64,000 bases of DNA from Streptomyces sp. NBC_01294 (lineage in GTDB: Bacteria > Actinomycetota > Actinomycetes > Streptomycetales > Streptomycetaceae). The DNA lies in assembly GCF_035917235.1 (NCBI RefSeq), contig NZ_CP108423.1:7779501-7843500 (forward strand). Reading direction: 5' to 3'. This document shows, piece by piece, positions 18,963 to 28,069 of this stretch; position 1 is the stretch's first letter, and each line of letters opens with the position of its first letter. The notes under the pieces were generated by a model. It made no database searches, was not told the DNA's origin, and worked only from the letters and a program-made list of their open reading frames with translations. The position numbers were made by a program, and so were the translations under genes.

Positions 18963-20633
18963 ATGTCATCAGCCACATCGGGAACCCCGCTGTACCGGCG
19001 CAGCCGGATCCGCCACGCAGTGGCGGCCGCCCTCGCGGCGGCCGCGGTGCTCATCACCACCGCGTGCAGCGGCACCGCCGGCCAGGCGAAGGACGGCACC
19101 ACCGCCTTCCAGCTCACCGACAGGACGCCCGACGCCACCGGCGACGTGGACTCCTTCACCTGGTCGATCTTCGCGGAGCCGGCCAGCATCGACTACGCCC
19201 ACTCGTTCGACTACCCGCCGAACCAGATCCTCGCCAACGTCTGCGAGAGCCTGCTCCGCTGGAACCCCGATCTGACGACCTCGCCGAACCTCGCGTCCTC
19301 GTACACCAACCCGACCCCCACCACCTGGGTCTACCAGATCCGCCCCGGCGTGCGCTTCCACGACGGGACGACGCTCACCGCCGACGACGTCGTGGCCTCG
19401 CTGCGCCGCAACCTCGCCCCGGAGACGGCCAGTGTCTGGGCCTACCCCTTCCGGAACGTGAAGTCGGTCGACCGGACCGGGCCGCTGGAGGTCACCGTCA
19501 CCCTGACCCAGCCCGACTCGACCTTCAACAAGTACCTCGCCGCCAGTCCGGGCACGGTGGAGTCCGCCGCCACCCTCGCCAAGTCCGGCCAGGACTACGG
19601 AAATCCGCAGACCGGCGTGAACTGCACCGGCCCCTTCTCCTTCGACTCCTGGACCTCCGGCCAGTCGCTCACGCTCAAGCGCTTCGACGACTACTGGAAC
19701 CCCGCGCTCAAGGCCAGGTCCGGCCAGGTGAAGTTCGTCTTCCTGGCCGACGCCACGACCCGCGTCAACGCCTTCCAGAGCGGTGAGGTCGACGGCGGCT
19801 GGATGGTCCCGCCGAACGCCTACGCCCAACTGCGCGACACCCAGGCCGGAACGCTCTACTTCGGCCGCAACACCACGGTCGCCGACGAGGTGGTCAGCAA
19901 CCTCAAGGGACCGCTGGGCGACGCCCGGGTGCGGCGCGCCCTGCTCATGGCCGTCGACCGCGAGGGCATCCTCAAGGCCGGCGCCGGCGGGGTCGGCGAG
20001 GTCGCCCACTCGCTGGTCACCGACAACCTCTGGAAGGACGCGCCCGACACGACCCGGGACGCGATCCTCAAGGACCTCCCCAGGTACCCGTACGACCCGG
20101 CCAAGGCCAAGGCGCTCGCCGCCGAGGCCGGCGTGAACGGCCAGAAGATCGTGATCGCGACCAGTCCGCTGGACTCCCAGACGACCATCATCACCCAGGC
20201 CGTCGCCCAGGCCGCCACGGCCATCGGACTGAAGCCGCAGATCGAGTCCCTCTCCGCGGAGAAGTACACGACTCTCTTCACCGACCCGGCCGCGCGCGAG
20301 GGCATCGACCTCTTCCTCACCTTCTGGTACACGTCCATCACCGACCCGCTGGACATGTACGGCTCCCTGCAGACCGGCGCGTTCAGCAACTACGGCGGCT
20401 GGTCCGACCCCGCCTTCGACGCGGCCGTCGACAAGGCCATCGGCACGTACGACGCCGTCGAGCACACCGCCGCCAACGCCGAGGCCCATCGGATCGCGAC
20501 GCGGGAACTGCCCTGGCTGCCCCTGTACACCCAGCCCGTGAGCGTCTTCCTCGGCAAGCGGATCACCGGCGTCCAGCCGTCCATCGCCTACCTCTACTAC
20601 CCGTGGGCGGCCGAGATCGGAGCCAAGGGATGA
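18963..20633 (+). CDS. peptide/nickel-type ABC transporter substrate-binding lipoprotein
   Basis: 556 residues, SBP_bac_5 type. A signal peptide ends in a lipobox LITTAC (Cys35), so the protein is lipid-anchored outside. The family signature is clear in WSIFAEPASIDYAHSFDYPP, LLRWNPDLT and RPGVRFHDGTTLTADDVV, and the C-terminal lobe has the usual AEAHRIATRELPWLPLYTQP. Proteins of this family bind peptides, nickel-chelates, opines or other small compounds. The gene is followed by an ATGA overlap with the permease, and it lies 271 bases after the amidohydrolase. Confidence 0.93.
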   Translation: MSSATSGTPLYRRSRIRHAVAAALAAAAVLITTACSGTAGQAKDGTTAFQLTDRTPDATGDVDSFTWSIFAEPASIDYAHSFDYPPNQILANVCESLLRWNPDLTTSPNLASSYTNPTPTTWVYQIRPGVRFHDGTTLTADDVVASLRRNLAPETASVWAYPFRNVKSVDRTGPLEVTVTLTQPDSTFNKYLAASPGTVESAATLAKSGQDYGNPQTGVNCTGPFSFDSWTSGQSLTLKRFDDYWNPALKARSGQVKFVFLADATTRVNAFQSGEVDGGWMVPPNAYAQLRDTQAGTLYFGRNTTVADEVVSNLKGPLGDARVRRALLMAVDREGILKAGAGGVGEVAHSLVTDNLWKDAPDTTRDAILKDLPRYPYDPAKAKALAAEAGVNGQKIVIATSPLDSQTTIITQAVAQAATAIGLKPQIESLSAEKYTTLFTDPAAREGIDLFLTFWYTSITDPLDMYGSLQTGAFSNYGGWSDPAFDAAVDKAIGTYDAVEHTAANAEAHRIATRELPWLPLYTQPVSVFLGKRITGVQPSIAYLYYPWAAEIGAKG

Positions 20634-21598
20634 CGGCCGCCGTGGCACGGGCCGGACGGGTGCTGCGCAAGCTGGCCGGCATGGCGGCGACCCTGCTCGT
20701 CACCTCCTTCCTCGTCTTCGCCTCCCTGTTCCTGGCGCCGGGGGACCCCGCCTCCTTCCTGGTGAAGGGGCGCAGCCCCAGCCCGCAGGAGCTCGCCGAG
20801 ATCCGCCGGCAGTACGGCTTCGACGAGCCGTTCCTGGTCCGGTACTGGAACTGGCTGGACGGCGTCCTGCACGGCGACTTCGGCCGCTCGTACCTCTTCC
20901 ACCAGGACGTCGGCGACGTCATCTGGTCGCGGCTGCCCGCCTCCATGCTGCTGATCGGCGTATCGGCCCTGATGATCGCGGTGGTGGGCATCGGGTCCGG
21001 CATCGTGGGCGCCCTGCGGCGGGGAACGCGGACCGACCGCTCCCTGATGCTCCTGGTGACGGTGGGGGCCGCCGCGCCCGCCTTCGTCGCCGCCCTGCTG
21101 CTCCGCTCGGTACTGGGCGTGCAGCTGGGCTGGTTCCCGACGATCGGGAACGGCACCGGCATCCTGGACCGGCTGCACCACGTGGTGCTTCCGGCCGCCG
21201 CCCTGTCCGTCACCTTCGTGGCCCTGGTGACCCGGGTGACCCGCTCCGCGATGCTCGACGAACTGCGCCGCGAACACGTCGAGGTCGCCCTGAGCCGGGG
21301 CACACCCCGCCGGACCGTCATCCGGCGCCACGTCCTGCGCAACGCGCTGGGGCCGATCGTGACCGTCTCCGCCCTCCTGGTCTCGGGGATGCTGGTCAGC
21401 ACCGCGATCGTGGAGACCGCGTTCGGGATGTCCGGGGTGGGCTCGCTGCTGGTGCAGTCGGTGGACCAGCTGGACTTCCAGGTCGTCCAGGCGATCGTCC
21501 TGCTGGTCGTGGCCGCGTTCGTCGTGGTCAACGCCCTCGTCGACCTGGTGCACCCGCTGATCGATCCGCGCATGGCGGCAGCGGGGAGCGCACGATGA
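20630..21598 (+). CDS. ABC permease, DppB/OppB-like
   Basis: 322 residues with six predicted helices. It begins MTAAVARAGRVLRKLAG and carries the family loop FLVKGRSPSPQELAEIRRQYG after helix 1. The cytoplasmic EAA loop is LRREHVEVALSRGTPRRTVI, which contacts the ATPases. The ATG at 20630 overlaps the stop of the binding-protein gene by four bases (ATGA), so the start is fixed by coupling. It pairs with the permease at 21595. Confidence 0.92.
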   Translation: MTAAVARAGRVLRKLAGMAATLLVTSFLVFASLFLAPGDPASFLVKGRSPSPQELAEIRRQYGFDEPFLVRYWNWLDGVLHGDFGRSYLFHQDVGDVIWSRLPASMLLIGVSALMIAVVGIGSGIVGALRRGTRTDRSLMLLVTVGAAAPAFVAALLLRSVLGVQLGWFPTIGNGTGILDRLHHVVLPAAALSVTFVALVTRVTRSAMLDELRREHVEVALSRGTPRRTVIRRHVLRNALGPIVTVSALLVSGMLVSTAIVETAFGMSGVGSLLVQSVDQLDFQVVQAIVLLVVAAFVVVNALVDLVHPLIDPRMAAAGSAR

Positions 21599-22512
21599 GC
21601 ACACGCACCACACGCACCACACGCACCACACACGCCACAGGGACCGCACGGGGGGCCACCGCCCGCGGCCCGCTGACCCGGCTGCTGACCGGGCTCCGGA
21701 CCCTCGGCGGCAGCAGGCTCCAGCAGTTCTGCCTGGTGCTGCTCGTCCTGTTCGTCCTGGTGGCGCTGCTGGCGCCGTGGCTCGCGCCCCAGGACCCGAC
21801 CTTCGGCCGGCTCGGCGACACCCTCCTGGGCCCGAGCGCCGAGCACTGGCTGGGCACCGACCAGGGCGGCCACGACACGTTCTCCGCGCTGATCGAGGGC
21901 ACCCGGACGAGCCTCGCCGGACCCCTCGCGGTGGTGCTGTTCTCCACCCTCATGGGCACGGCCGTCGGCCTGTTCACCGCGTGGCGCGGCGGATGGATCG
22001 ACACCGTGGCCGGCCGGGTGCTCGACGTCGTGTTCGCCTTCCCCGCACTGCTGCTCGCGATCCTCGCGGTGGCCCTCTTCGGCAAGGGGATGACAGCGCC
22101 GGTGATCGCCATGGCGATCGCCTACATGCCGTACAGCGCACGCCTGGTGCGCGGCCTGGCCGTGCAGGAGAAGGCCCGGCCCTACATCGCCGCCTACCAG
22201 GTCCAGGGCCACTCCGCCCTGTTCGTGACGGTCCGCAGGATGCTGCCCAACATCGCCCCGACCCTGCTCGCCCAGTCGACGGTGAACTTCGGGTACGCAC
22301 TGCTCGACCTCGCCGCCCTCTCGTTCCTCGGGCTGGGCGTGCAGCCACCGACCCCCGACTGGGGCGCCATGATCAACCAGGGGCAGGCCGCCGTGCTGCA
22401 GGGCCAGCCGCTCTCCGCGATCGCGCCGGCCGTCGCGGTCGTCCTGGTGGTCGTCGCCTTCAACGTCGTCGGGGAAAGCCTCGGCGACCGGCTCGCGGGG
22501 AGGGACTCCTGA
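21595..22512 (+). CDS. ABC permease, DppC/OppC-like
   Basis: 305 residues, second permease of the pair, starting at an ATGA overlap with the first. Its N-terminus is unusual low-complexity: three exact copies of a nine-base unit CGCACCACA (about 21604-21630) encode a run of Thr and Arg residues (STRTTRTTRTTHAT) ahead of the first helix. The rest is standard: LLGPSAEHWLGTDQGGHDTF before helix 2 and an EAA loop KARPYIAAYQVQGHSALFVT. The stop overlaps the next start by one base (TGATG). Confidence 0.92.
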   Translation: MSTRTTRTTRTTHATGTARGATARGPLTRLLTGLRTLGGSRLQQFCLVLLVLFVLVALLAPWLAPQDPTFGRLGDTLLGPSAEHWLGTDQGGHDTFSALIEGTRTSLAGPLAVVLFSTLMGTAVGLFTAWRGGWIDTVAGRVLDVVFAFPALLLAILAVALFGKGMTAPVIAMAIAYMPYSARLVRGLAVQEKARPYIAAYQVQGHSALFVTVRRMLPNIAPTLLAQSTVNFGYALLDLAALSFLGLGVQPPTPDWGAMINQGQAAVLQGQPLSAIAPAVAVVLVVVAFNVVGESLGDRLAGRDS

Positions 22513-23516
22513 TGACACTGCTCGCCTACGACGCCCTCAGCGTCACGCTGCCCGCCATGGCCCGCCCGATCCTGGACGGCATCGACCTGCAGCTCCGCGC
22601 CGGGGAGGTCGTCGCCCTGGTCGGCGAATCCGGCTCGGGGAAATCGGTCACCGCCCGCGCCGCCCTCGGACTCTTCCCGGACGGTGCCGAAGTCGGCGGC
22701 CGGGTCCGCGTCGACGGAACCGACCTGGTCGGCGCCGACGCCGCGAGCCTGCGCGAGGTACGGACCGCCAAGGCCGCGATGATCTACCAGGACCCCCGGG
22801 CCGCCATCAACCCGGTACGCCGCGTCGGGGACTTCCTCACCGAGCCGCTGCGCCTGGTCCACGGCTGGTCCAAGGCCCAGGCCGCCGCCCGGGCGGTCGA
22901 CCTGCTCGGCGCGGTCGGCCTGCCCGACCCCGCCCGGCACATGAACCAGTACCCGCACGAGCTCTCCGGCGGCATGCTCCAGCGCGTCGTCATCGCCGCG
23001 GCCCTCACCGCCGAACCGCGACTGCTGCTGTGCGACGAACCGACCACCGCGCTCGACGTCAGCACCCAGGCGGAGATCCTGGCGATCCTGGGCCGGCTCC
23101 AGCGCGAACGGGGCCTCGGCCTCCTCCTCATCACCCACGACATCGAGCTCGCGGCAGCGGTCAGCGACCGGATCTACGTGATGTACGCGGGCCGGATCGT
23201 CGAGACGGCGCCCGTCGGGGAACTCTTCGCCTCCCCCCGGCACCCCTACACCGCGGGCCTGCTCGGTTCGTCACCGCCGCTCGACGGCCCGCTCGACCGC
23301 CTCATCCCCATCCCCGGCGCCCCGATGGGACTGCTGGAGTCCGCTCCGGGCTGCAGCTTCGCGCCGCGCTGCCGGTTCGCCGAGCCCGGCCGCTGCGACC
23401 AGGCCCCGCCCGTGCTGCGGCGGCACGGCCCGGCGGAGGTCGCGTGCCACCGCACCGCCGAACTCGCCGGGGCGGCGGCGGCCCCGTCCCCCGCATCCCG
23501 CCAGGAGGACCGTTGA
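22512..23516 (+). CDS. ABC transporter ATPase, DppD/OppD-like
   Basis: 334 residues. Walker A is GESGSGKS (about 38-45), signature LSGGMLQ, Walker B LLLCDEP with the switch THD following. The C-terminal oligopeptide-type extension carries CSFAPRCRFAEPGRC and ends in an Ala-rich tail. In DppD/OppD this cysteine-rich region can bind an iron-sulphur cluster or contact the permease. It is the first of two ATPases and overlaps its neighbours by one and four bases. Confidence 0.93.
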   Translation: MTLLAYDALSVTLPAMARPILDGIDLQLRAGEVVALVGESGSGKSVTARAALGLFPDGAEVGGRVRVDGTDLVGADAASLREVRTAKAAMIYQDPRAAINPVRRVGDFLTEPLRLVHGWSKAQAAARAVDLLGAVGLPDPARHMNQYPHELSGGMLQRVVIAAALTAEPRLLLCDEPTTALDVSTQAEILAILGRLQRERGLGLLLITHDIELAAAVSDRIYVMYAGRIVETAPVGELFASPRHPYTAGLLGSSPPLDGPLDRLIPIPGAPMGLLESAPGCSFAPRCRFAEPGRCDQAPPVLRRHGPAEVACHRTAELAGAAAAPSPASRQEDR

Positions 23517-24394
23517 CCACCGACCCCACTCCCGCGCTCCTGAGGGTGAGCGGACTGCGCAAGACCTACCGGACGGGCGGGAGCGAGGTCGTCGCGGTCG
23601 ACGACCTGTCGTTCACCCTCCGGGCGGGCGGGGCCCTCGGCATCGTCGGCGAGTCCGGTTCCGGGAAGACCACCACGGCCCGGATGCTGATCGGCCTCGA
23701 ACGCCCGGACGCGGGACAGATCCTCGTCCAGGGCGAGCCGTTGGCCGCGTCCGTACGGGGAAGGGCGGCGCGGCTGGCCCGGGCCAAGGCCGTCCAGATC
23801 GTCTTCCAGGACCCCTATCTCTCCCTGGACGCCCGGATCAGCATCGGCGCGACCATCGACGGCGTGCTCCGGCTGCACGGGACCCGCGACCGTACGGCCC
23901 GGGCCGCCCGGGTCGGGGAGCTGCTCGCCCAGGTGGGCCTGGGCGACCGGGAGGCGGCCGCCCTGCCCCGCCGCCTCTCGGGCGGGCAGCGCCAACGCGC
24001 GGCGATCGCCCGGGCGCTGGCGGTCGAACCCGCCGTGCTGGTGCTCGACGAGGCCGTGTCCGCCCTGGACGTGTCCGTCCAGGCGCAGGTGCTCAACCTG
24101 CTGTCGGACATCCGGCGCGACACCGGCATCGGCCTGGTCTTCGTCAGCCACGACCTGGCCGTCGTCCGCTACGTCTGCGACGAGGCCCTCGTCATGTACC
24201 GGGGCCGCACCATGGAGCACCGCCCCGTCTCGGAACTCCTCACCTCCCCCCGGGACCCCTACACCAAGCTGCTGCTGGCATCCGTACCCCGCCCGGGCTG
24301 GGACCCCGACTCGATCAGCCGCAACCGGCGCCGTCTCGCCCCGCCCACGGGCACAGCCTCCCGGGGAGGCAGCCGACCGGCCGCGGCGCCGTAG
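23513..24394 (+). CDS. ABC transporter ATPase, DppF/OppF-like
   Basis: 293 residues starting at a TTG (23513) that overlaps the previous stop as TTGA and is preceded by GGAGGACCG. Walker A GESGSGKTT, signature LSGGQRQR, Walker B VLVLDEA and switch SHD are intact, so a heterodimer with the upstream ATPase is expected. The C-terminal tail is short, with the DPYTKLLLASVP motif of this subtype, lacking a second cysteine cluster. It closes the operon. The start codon is the least common of the three, and translation should depend on coupling. Confidence 0.9.
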   Translation: MTTDPTPALLRVSGLRKTYRTGGSEVVAVDDLSFTLRAGGALGIVGESGSGKTTTARMLIGLERPDAGQILVQGEPLAASVRGRAARLARAKAVQIVFQDPYLSLDARISIGATIDGVLRLHGTRDRTARAARVGELLAQVGLGDREAAALPRRLSGGQRQRAAIARALAVEPAVLVLDEAVSALDVSVQAQVLNLLSDIRRDTGIGLVFVSHDLAVVRYVCDEALVMYRGRTMEHRPVSELLTSPRDPYTKLLLASVPRPGWDPDSISRNRRRLAPPTGTASRGGSRPAAAP

Positions 24395-24744
24395 CGCCCC
24401 GCGGGCGACGCCGGCGGCGCCGGGGACACCTCGCGAAGCCGGGCGCCGACCGGGCGAAAACGGTTGTGGACATGGCAGGATACGAGGCATGACCATCCGA
24501 AAGGCCCATGCCTCGTAGGCTCCCCGGACGGCTCCGACACGAGTCGTCTCGTCACCGCCGGCCGTCCCGCCCACGGGCGGCGGCAACGTCCCCGCAGGAC
24601 ACCGCGGCCTTCTCGCCCGGGACCGCAGCCGGACAGCTGCGCCAAGACGCACCGATCCCGGCAGAGGCGTCCGAGGCCTGGAAAGCGCTGGCTTCCTTGC
24701 TCCCCGAACACACAGCCGACCCCTGCCGGCCGGCAGGGGTCCAT
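24395..24744. other. gap after the ABC operon with an 11-base inverted repeat
   Basis: The 350 bases hold no supported gene. A perfect inverted repeat TACGAGGCATG (24481-24491) and CATGCCTCGTA (24507-24517) with a 15-base loop lies about 90 bases beyond the last ABC stop. It has no T-run after it. An ATG at 24508 falls inside the right arm and starts an open frame that continues into the gene at 24745; codons before 24745 are less biased and include CGA and CCA, so I do not take that start. Confidence 0.6.
24481..24517. repeat. perfect 11-base inverted repeat, hairpin or operator
   Basis: Arms TACGAGGCATG and CATGCCTCGTA are exact complements with a 15-base loop. The spacing suits either a transcription-ending hairpin for the operon on the left or a regulator site for the unknown gene on the right. 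Confidence 0.75.
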
Positions 24745-25107
24745 GTGAACTGCACTCGGCTGATGCGGACGAGTCCGTACAGCCTTTGGGCACGCCTACG
24801 AGAACTGCTGGCCGAGCGCGGGCTGATCATCTCCACCACCGTCCTCGTCTACCTCTTCCCGGACGGGCCCCACTCGGAGACCGGTGTCGCCGTGTCGGAC
24901 GGGGGTCGCGTCTACGAATTCGGCCTCGGCTACGACCGGACGAAGGCGGCAGGCGAACGCAACGCCGTCATCGAGCACTGGCGCGACATCACCGGCCAGT
25001 GGCAGGCGCATGCCTTCAGCGCCGAAATCGCAGACACGTTCATCTGGCGACCTCCCGCGCGCCGCACGCACCTCGTCCTCGCCCCGGGGGTGTCACAGGC
25101 CGGCTGA
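24745..25107 (+). CDS. hypothetical protein, about 120 aa
   Basis: I do not recognise this protein. GTG 24745 follows GCAGGGGTCCAT and gives a product with LWARLRELLAERGLIISTTVLVYLF, an acidic middle (GRVYEFGLGYDRTKAAGE) and EHWRDITGQWQAHAF. ATG 24763 is an in-frame alternative. The frame is open much further upstream to 24508. Codon use is somewhat less GC-biased at the 5' end than in neighbours. It has no signal or membrane helix and no clear partner: the importer ends on its left and a methyltransferase begins 115 bases to its right. Confidence 0.5.
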   Translation: MNCTRLMRTSPYSLWARLRELLAERGLIISTTVLVYLFPDGPHSETGVAVSDGGRVYEFGLGYDRTKAAGERNAVIEHWRDITGQWQAHAFSAEIADTFIWRPPARRTHLVLAPGVSQAG

Positions 25108-25222
25108 TCATGGCCTCACGCCACGGCAGACATCCGTACGGGGGATTCGGGGCGCCACTCGCTGCCGAACTCCGGGTTGTGATTCACCATCGGCGGATGC
25201 AACCCCGGCCAGGGAGGACCCC

Positions 25223-26044
25223 ATGAGCACCCCGTTCGCGTCCGCCGCCCCCTTTCACGCCCGCTACCGGCCGCCGTACCCGGCGGAGTTCTACAGGCTG
25301 CTCGCGGACCGGTTCGCCCTCGACGGCTGGCAGACCGTACTGGACCTCGGCGCCGGGCCGGGCGCGAACAGCATGGCCCTGGCGCCGCTGGTCGACCACG
25401 TCTACGCCGTCGACCCGGAACCGGCCATGCTCGCCGAAGGGCGCAGGCTCGCCGAGGAGCACGGCTGTACGAACGTCTCCTGGCTGGAGGGTGACGCCTC
25501 CGTGGTCAGCCGGCTGTGCCTGCCCCGGATCGACCTGTGCGTCATCGGCAGCGCGTTCCGCCGGATGGACCGGGTACGGGTGCTGGCCGACCTCGACGCC
25601 ATGCTCGCGCCCCGGGGCGGGATCGTCCTCGTCTCCTCCGCGGCCGGTCCGGAGGGGCAGAGTCCGCCCTGGATCTCCGTCGTGGAGGAGGTGTGCGCGC
25701 ACTTCCTCGGAGCCGACGGGCGCACGGAGGACGGCGTGGCCGGTCCGGATGACCCGGCCCGTCCGGAGGACCAGGCCCGTCCCGAGGACCTGGACGAGCA
25801 CCTTGCGAAGTCGGCGTTCTCCCGTATCGACACGACCGTCTGGAACCAGCGTCTGCGCTTCACCGCGGACCAGCTGGTCGGCCTCCAGCTCTCCTTCCCC
25901 CGGTCCAGTCCGGCCCTGCTCGGCGACCGGCAGGGGGCCTTCGAGTCCGCGCTGCGTCAGGCCCTGCTGGACCACGACCCGGGCGGCACGTACACCCGGA
26001 CCGTCGCCGTCACGGCCACCCTCGCGACGAGGCCTCGGCCGTGA
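25223..26044 (+). CDS. class I SAM-dependent methyltransferase
   Basis: 273 residues. After AAPFHARYRPPYPAEFY, the SAM motif I LDLGAGPGAN is clear (about residues 40-50), followed by the acidic loop VYAVDPEPAML, and a late strand reading GGIVLVSSA. The start is an ATG with GGGAGGACCCC upstream. A stretch of repeats (DPARPEDQARPEDLDE) at about 175-190 looks like a recently expanded linker and probably lies in a loop. The target is unknown; it has no operon partner. Confidence 0.88.
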   Translation: MSTPFASAAPFHARYRPPYPAEFYRLLADRFALDGWQTVLDLGAGPGANSMALAPLVDHVYAVDPEPAMLAEGRRLAEEHGCTNVSWLEGDASVVSRLCLPRIDLCVIGSAFRRMDRVRVLADLDAMLAPRGGIVLVSSAAGPEGQSPPWISVVEEVCAHFLGADGRTEDGVAGPDDPARPEDQARPEDLDEHLAKSAFSRIDTTVWNQRLRFTADQLVGLQLSFPRSSPALLGDRQGAFESALRQALLDHDPGGTYTRTVAVTATLATRPRP

Positions 26045-26104
26045 CCGGAGGCCCGGTTCACTGACCGGGCCCGGCCCGCCGCCGTCCAACCGTCACATGG
26101 TGGG

Positions 26105-26797
26105 ATGGTCGCACTGGCCGCACTGGCCGAGGGAGGGTTCGGGAGAGTGCGGCTCGCGGAGTTGAGTGAGCGGAGCGGCGTCGCGATCGCCACGATCAAG
26201 TACTACCTGCGCGAAGGGCTGTTGCCGCCGGGCCATCGGGTCAGCGCGACGACCGCCGACTACGACGACGGCCACTTGCGCAGGCTGCGGCTGGTCCGCG
26301 CGATGATCCAGGTCGGCCAGGTCGGCCAGGTCCCGGTGGCAACGGTCCGTGAAGTGCTCCGGCACGTCGACGACGACTCCCTGGGCCGGACGATCCGCCT
26401 CGGCACGGCCCAGTGGGCGCTGCCCGAGGAGCCCGGGCCGGGCGACCAGCAGGGCGACGACGAGGCCGTGGTCACCGCGCGCGCCGAGGTCGGCGTGCTC
26501 GGCTGGTCCACCGCCCGGGAGTTGGGCGACCTGTCCCCCGTCCACCGGTCGCTCGTGGCGTGGGTGGCCACGCTCATCCGGCTCGGCCATCCGTGGGATG
26601 CCGCCCTGATGGCCCCGTACGCCCGGCTGATGCACCAAGCGGCCGTGCGCGACCTGGACTTGGTGGAGGCGTACCCCTCCGAGGCACAGAAGGCCGAGGC
26701 GGCCGTCGCGGCGGCCATACTCTTCCAGCCGGTGCTCAAGGCGCTGCACCGACTCGCCCAGGAGGAGGAGTCGGCCCGGCGGTACGGCCTGTCGTGA
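26105..26797 (+). CDS. MerR-family transcriptional regulator
   Basis: 230 residues. The MerR helix-turn-helix is VRLAELSERSGVAIATIKYY and then LREGLLPPGHRVS, with the wing DYDDGHLRRLRLVRAMIQVG. The C-terminal 140 residues are helical with no cysteines where a metal would bind, which suggests an organic or no ligand. ATG 26105 is used, but the family normally starts near the VRLAELSE sequence, so GTG 26147 is possible. A TCGGCCAGG-type repeat (QVGQVGQVP) sits in the dimer helix. It is single and follows the methyltransferase by 60 bases. Confidence 0.85.
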   Translation: MVALAALAEGGFGRVRLAELSERSGVAIATIKYYLREGLLPPGHRVSATTADYDDGHLRRLRLVRAMIQVGQVGQVPVATVREVLRHVDDDSLGRTIRLGTAQWALPEEPGPGDQQGDDEAVVTARAEVGVLGWSTARELGDLSPVHRSLVAWVATLIRLGHPWDAALMAPYARLMHQAAVRDLDLVEAYPSEAQKAEAAVAAAILFQPVLKALHRLAQEEESARRYGLS

Positions 26798-26858
26798 CCC
26801 GCGGGTTCAGCCCCACCGTCGGCCGCCCCGGCCGCCCCCCGGACGCTCCGGGGCGCTC

Positions 26859-27848
26859 TCAGCCGTCGAGTGCGGTGAGCAGCTCGCGCTCGCGGGCCGT
26901 GCTCAGGCCGGCCCGTCGGGTCCGGTCCAGCCCCTCGGCGCGCTCCCACCGCAGCAGGTCCTCCAGCATCTCCACACGCGGCCGGTGCTGCAGCCCGGCC
27001 GCGCGCGCCGCGGCTCCGCTGCGCGCACAGAAGCCCGCCCACAGGGGATCCGGCATCCACATGGCCATCGACTCGGGGCCCATGAACGGCCCGACCCCCT
27101 GATCGAGCAGCCACTGGGCCTCCACCGACGCCACCGGCCCGGTGTGCCCGGCCACGCGCCGCGACAGGTCCACCCACTCGTCGAAGGGGACGACGGGCCC
27201 GACGGCGTCGAAGGTTCCGGCGGCGCGCTTCTCCGCGAGGTCCAGCAGCCAGCCCGCGAGGTCGCGCACGTCGACCGCCTGCGTCGGCAGGCCGGGGGAA
27301 CGGGGGACGAGCATCGGCTGGTCCACCTCGCGAGCGGAGCGGGCCACCCAGTACCCCGACCGCCCGCTGTGGTCGCCGGGCCCTGCGATCAGGCCGGCCC
27401 GGGCGATGACGAGCCGGTCTCCCACCGCCGCGAGCGAGGCCGCCTCGCAGGTGACCTTGGCCTCGCCGTACTCCTCCCGCTCCACGTACGGCCCGTCGGC
27501 CGGGGCGAGCAGCGCGGCCGACTCGTCGGCGCCGACCGTGCCGTGGTCGGCGTAGGCGCTGATGGAGGAGACGTAGGTCCAGTGCCTGGCCCGCCCGGCG
27601 AGGGCCGCGAGCGCGCCCCGGACGAAGCCCGGCTGCCACGACACCTCCATCACCGCGTCCCAGTCGCGGTCGAGGAGCTCGTCGTAGGCGGACTCCTGCT
27701 TCCGGTCCGCCGCCACCAGCCGGGCACCGGGGGCGACGGCGCCGCTCTCGCCGCGCGCCAGGCAGGTCACCTCGTGCCCGCGCTCCAGTGCCTGCCGCGT
27801 GATCTCACGGCCCAACCATGCGGTCCCGCCCAGTATCAGAAGATCCAT
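26859..27848 (-). CDS. NAD-dependent epimerase/dehydratase family protein
   Basis: 329 residues, an extended SDR fold. The nucleotide loop is GGTAWLG at the very N-terminus, and the catalytic Tyr and Lys appear as YGEAK. It lacks any cell-wall or sugar pathway neighbour, so the substrate is unknown. SSISAY supplies the Ser. It ends in [10 protein letters not shown]. It is convergent with the MerR gene and divergent from the secreted protein gene at 28070. Confidence 0.88.
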   Translation of the reverse strand: MDLLILGGTAWLGREITRQALERGHEVTCLARGESGAVAPGARLVAADRKQESAYDELLDRDWDAVMEVSWQPGFVRGALAALAGRARHWTYVSSISAYADHGTVGADESAALLAPADGPYVEREEYGEAKVTCEAASLAAVGDRLVIARAGLIAGPGDHSGRSGYWVARSAREVDQPMLVPRSPGLPTQAVDVRDLAGWLLDLAEKRAAGTFDAVGPVVPFDEWVDLSRRVAGHTGPVASVEAQWLLDQGVGPFMGPESMAMWMPDPLWAGFCARSGAAARAAGLQHRPRVEMLEDLLRWERAEGLDRTRRAGLSTARERELLTALDG

Positions 27849-28069
27849 CCCGCTACCTCAGCACATCGGGGGTGCACCCGCGAGCTCGGTTCGCGCTCGG
27901 CGAAGGACAGGTGTGGGAGGGGTGCGGATGGGGAGAGGGCGGGGAGAAGGCGGGGTGCGGGTACGGATCCGGCCAGGCCCGCGAGGCGCCGTTGACTGCG
28001 TGACAGGGGCATGGAAATCTCAACGCGCGATCCTGGCAACGGATTTCCGGTACGGCGGGAGGGGCGGAC

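Noticed and set aside
24508..24744. Earlier start (ATG 24508) for the unknown gene
   Set aside because: The ATG lies inside the right arm of the inverted repeat, and codon bias before 24745 is poor.
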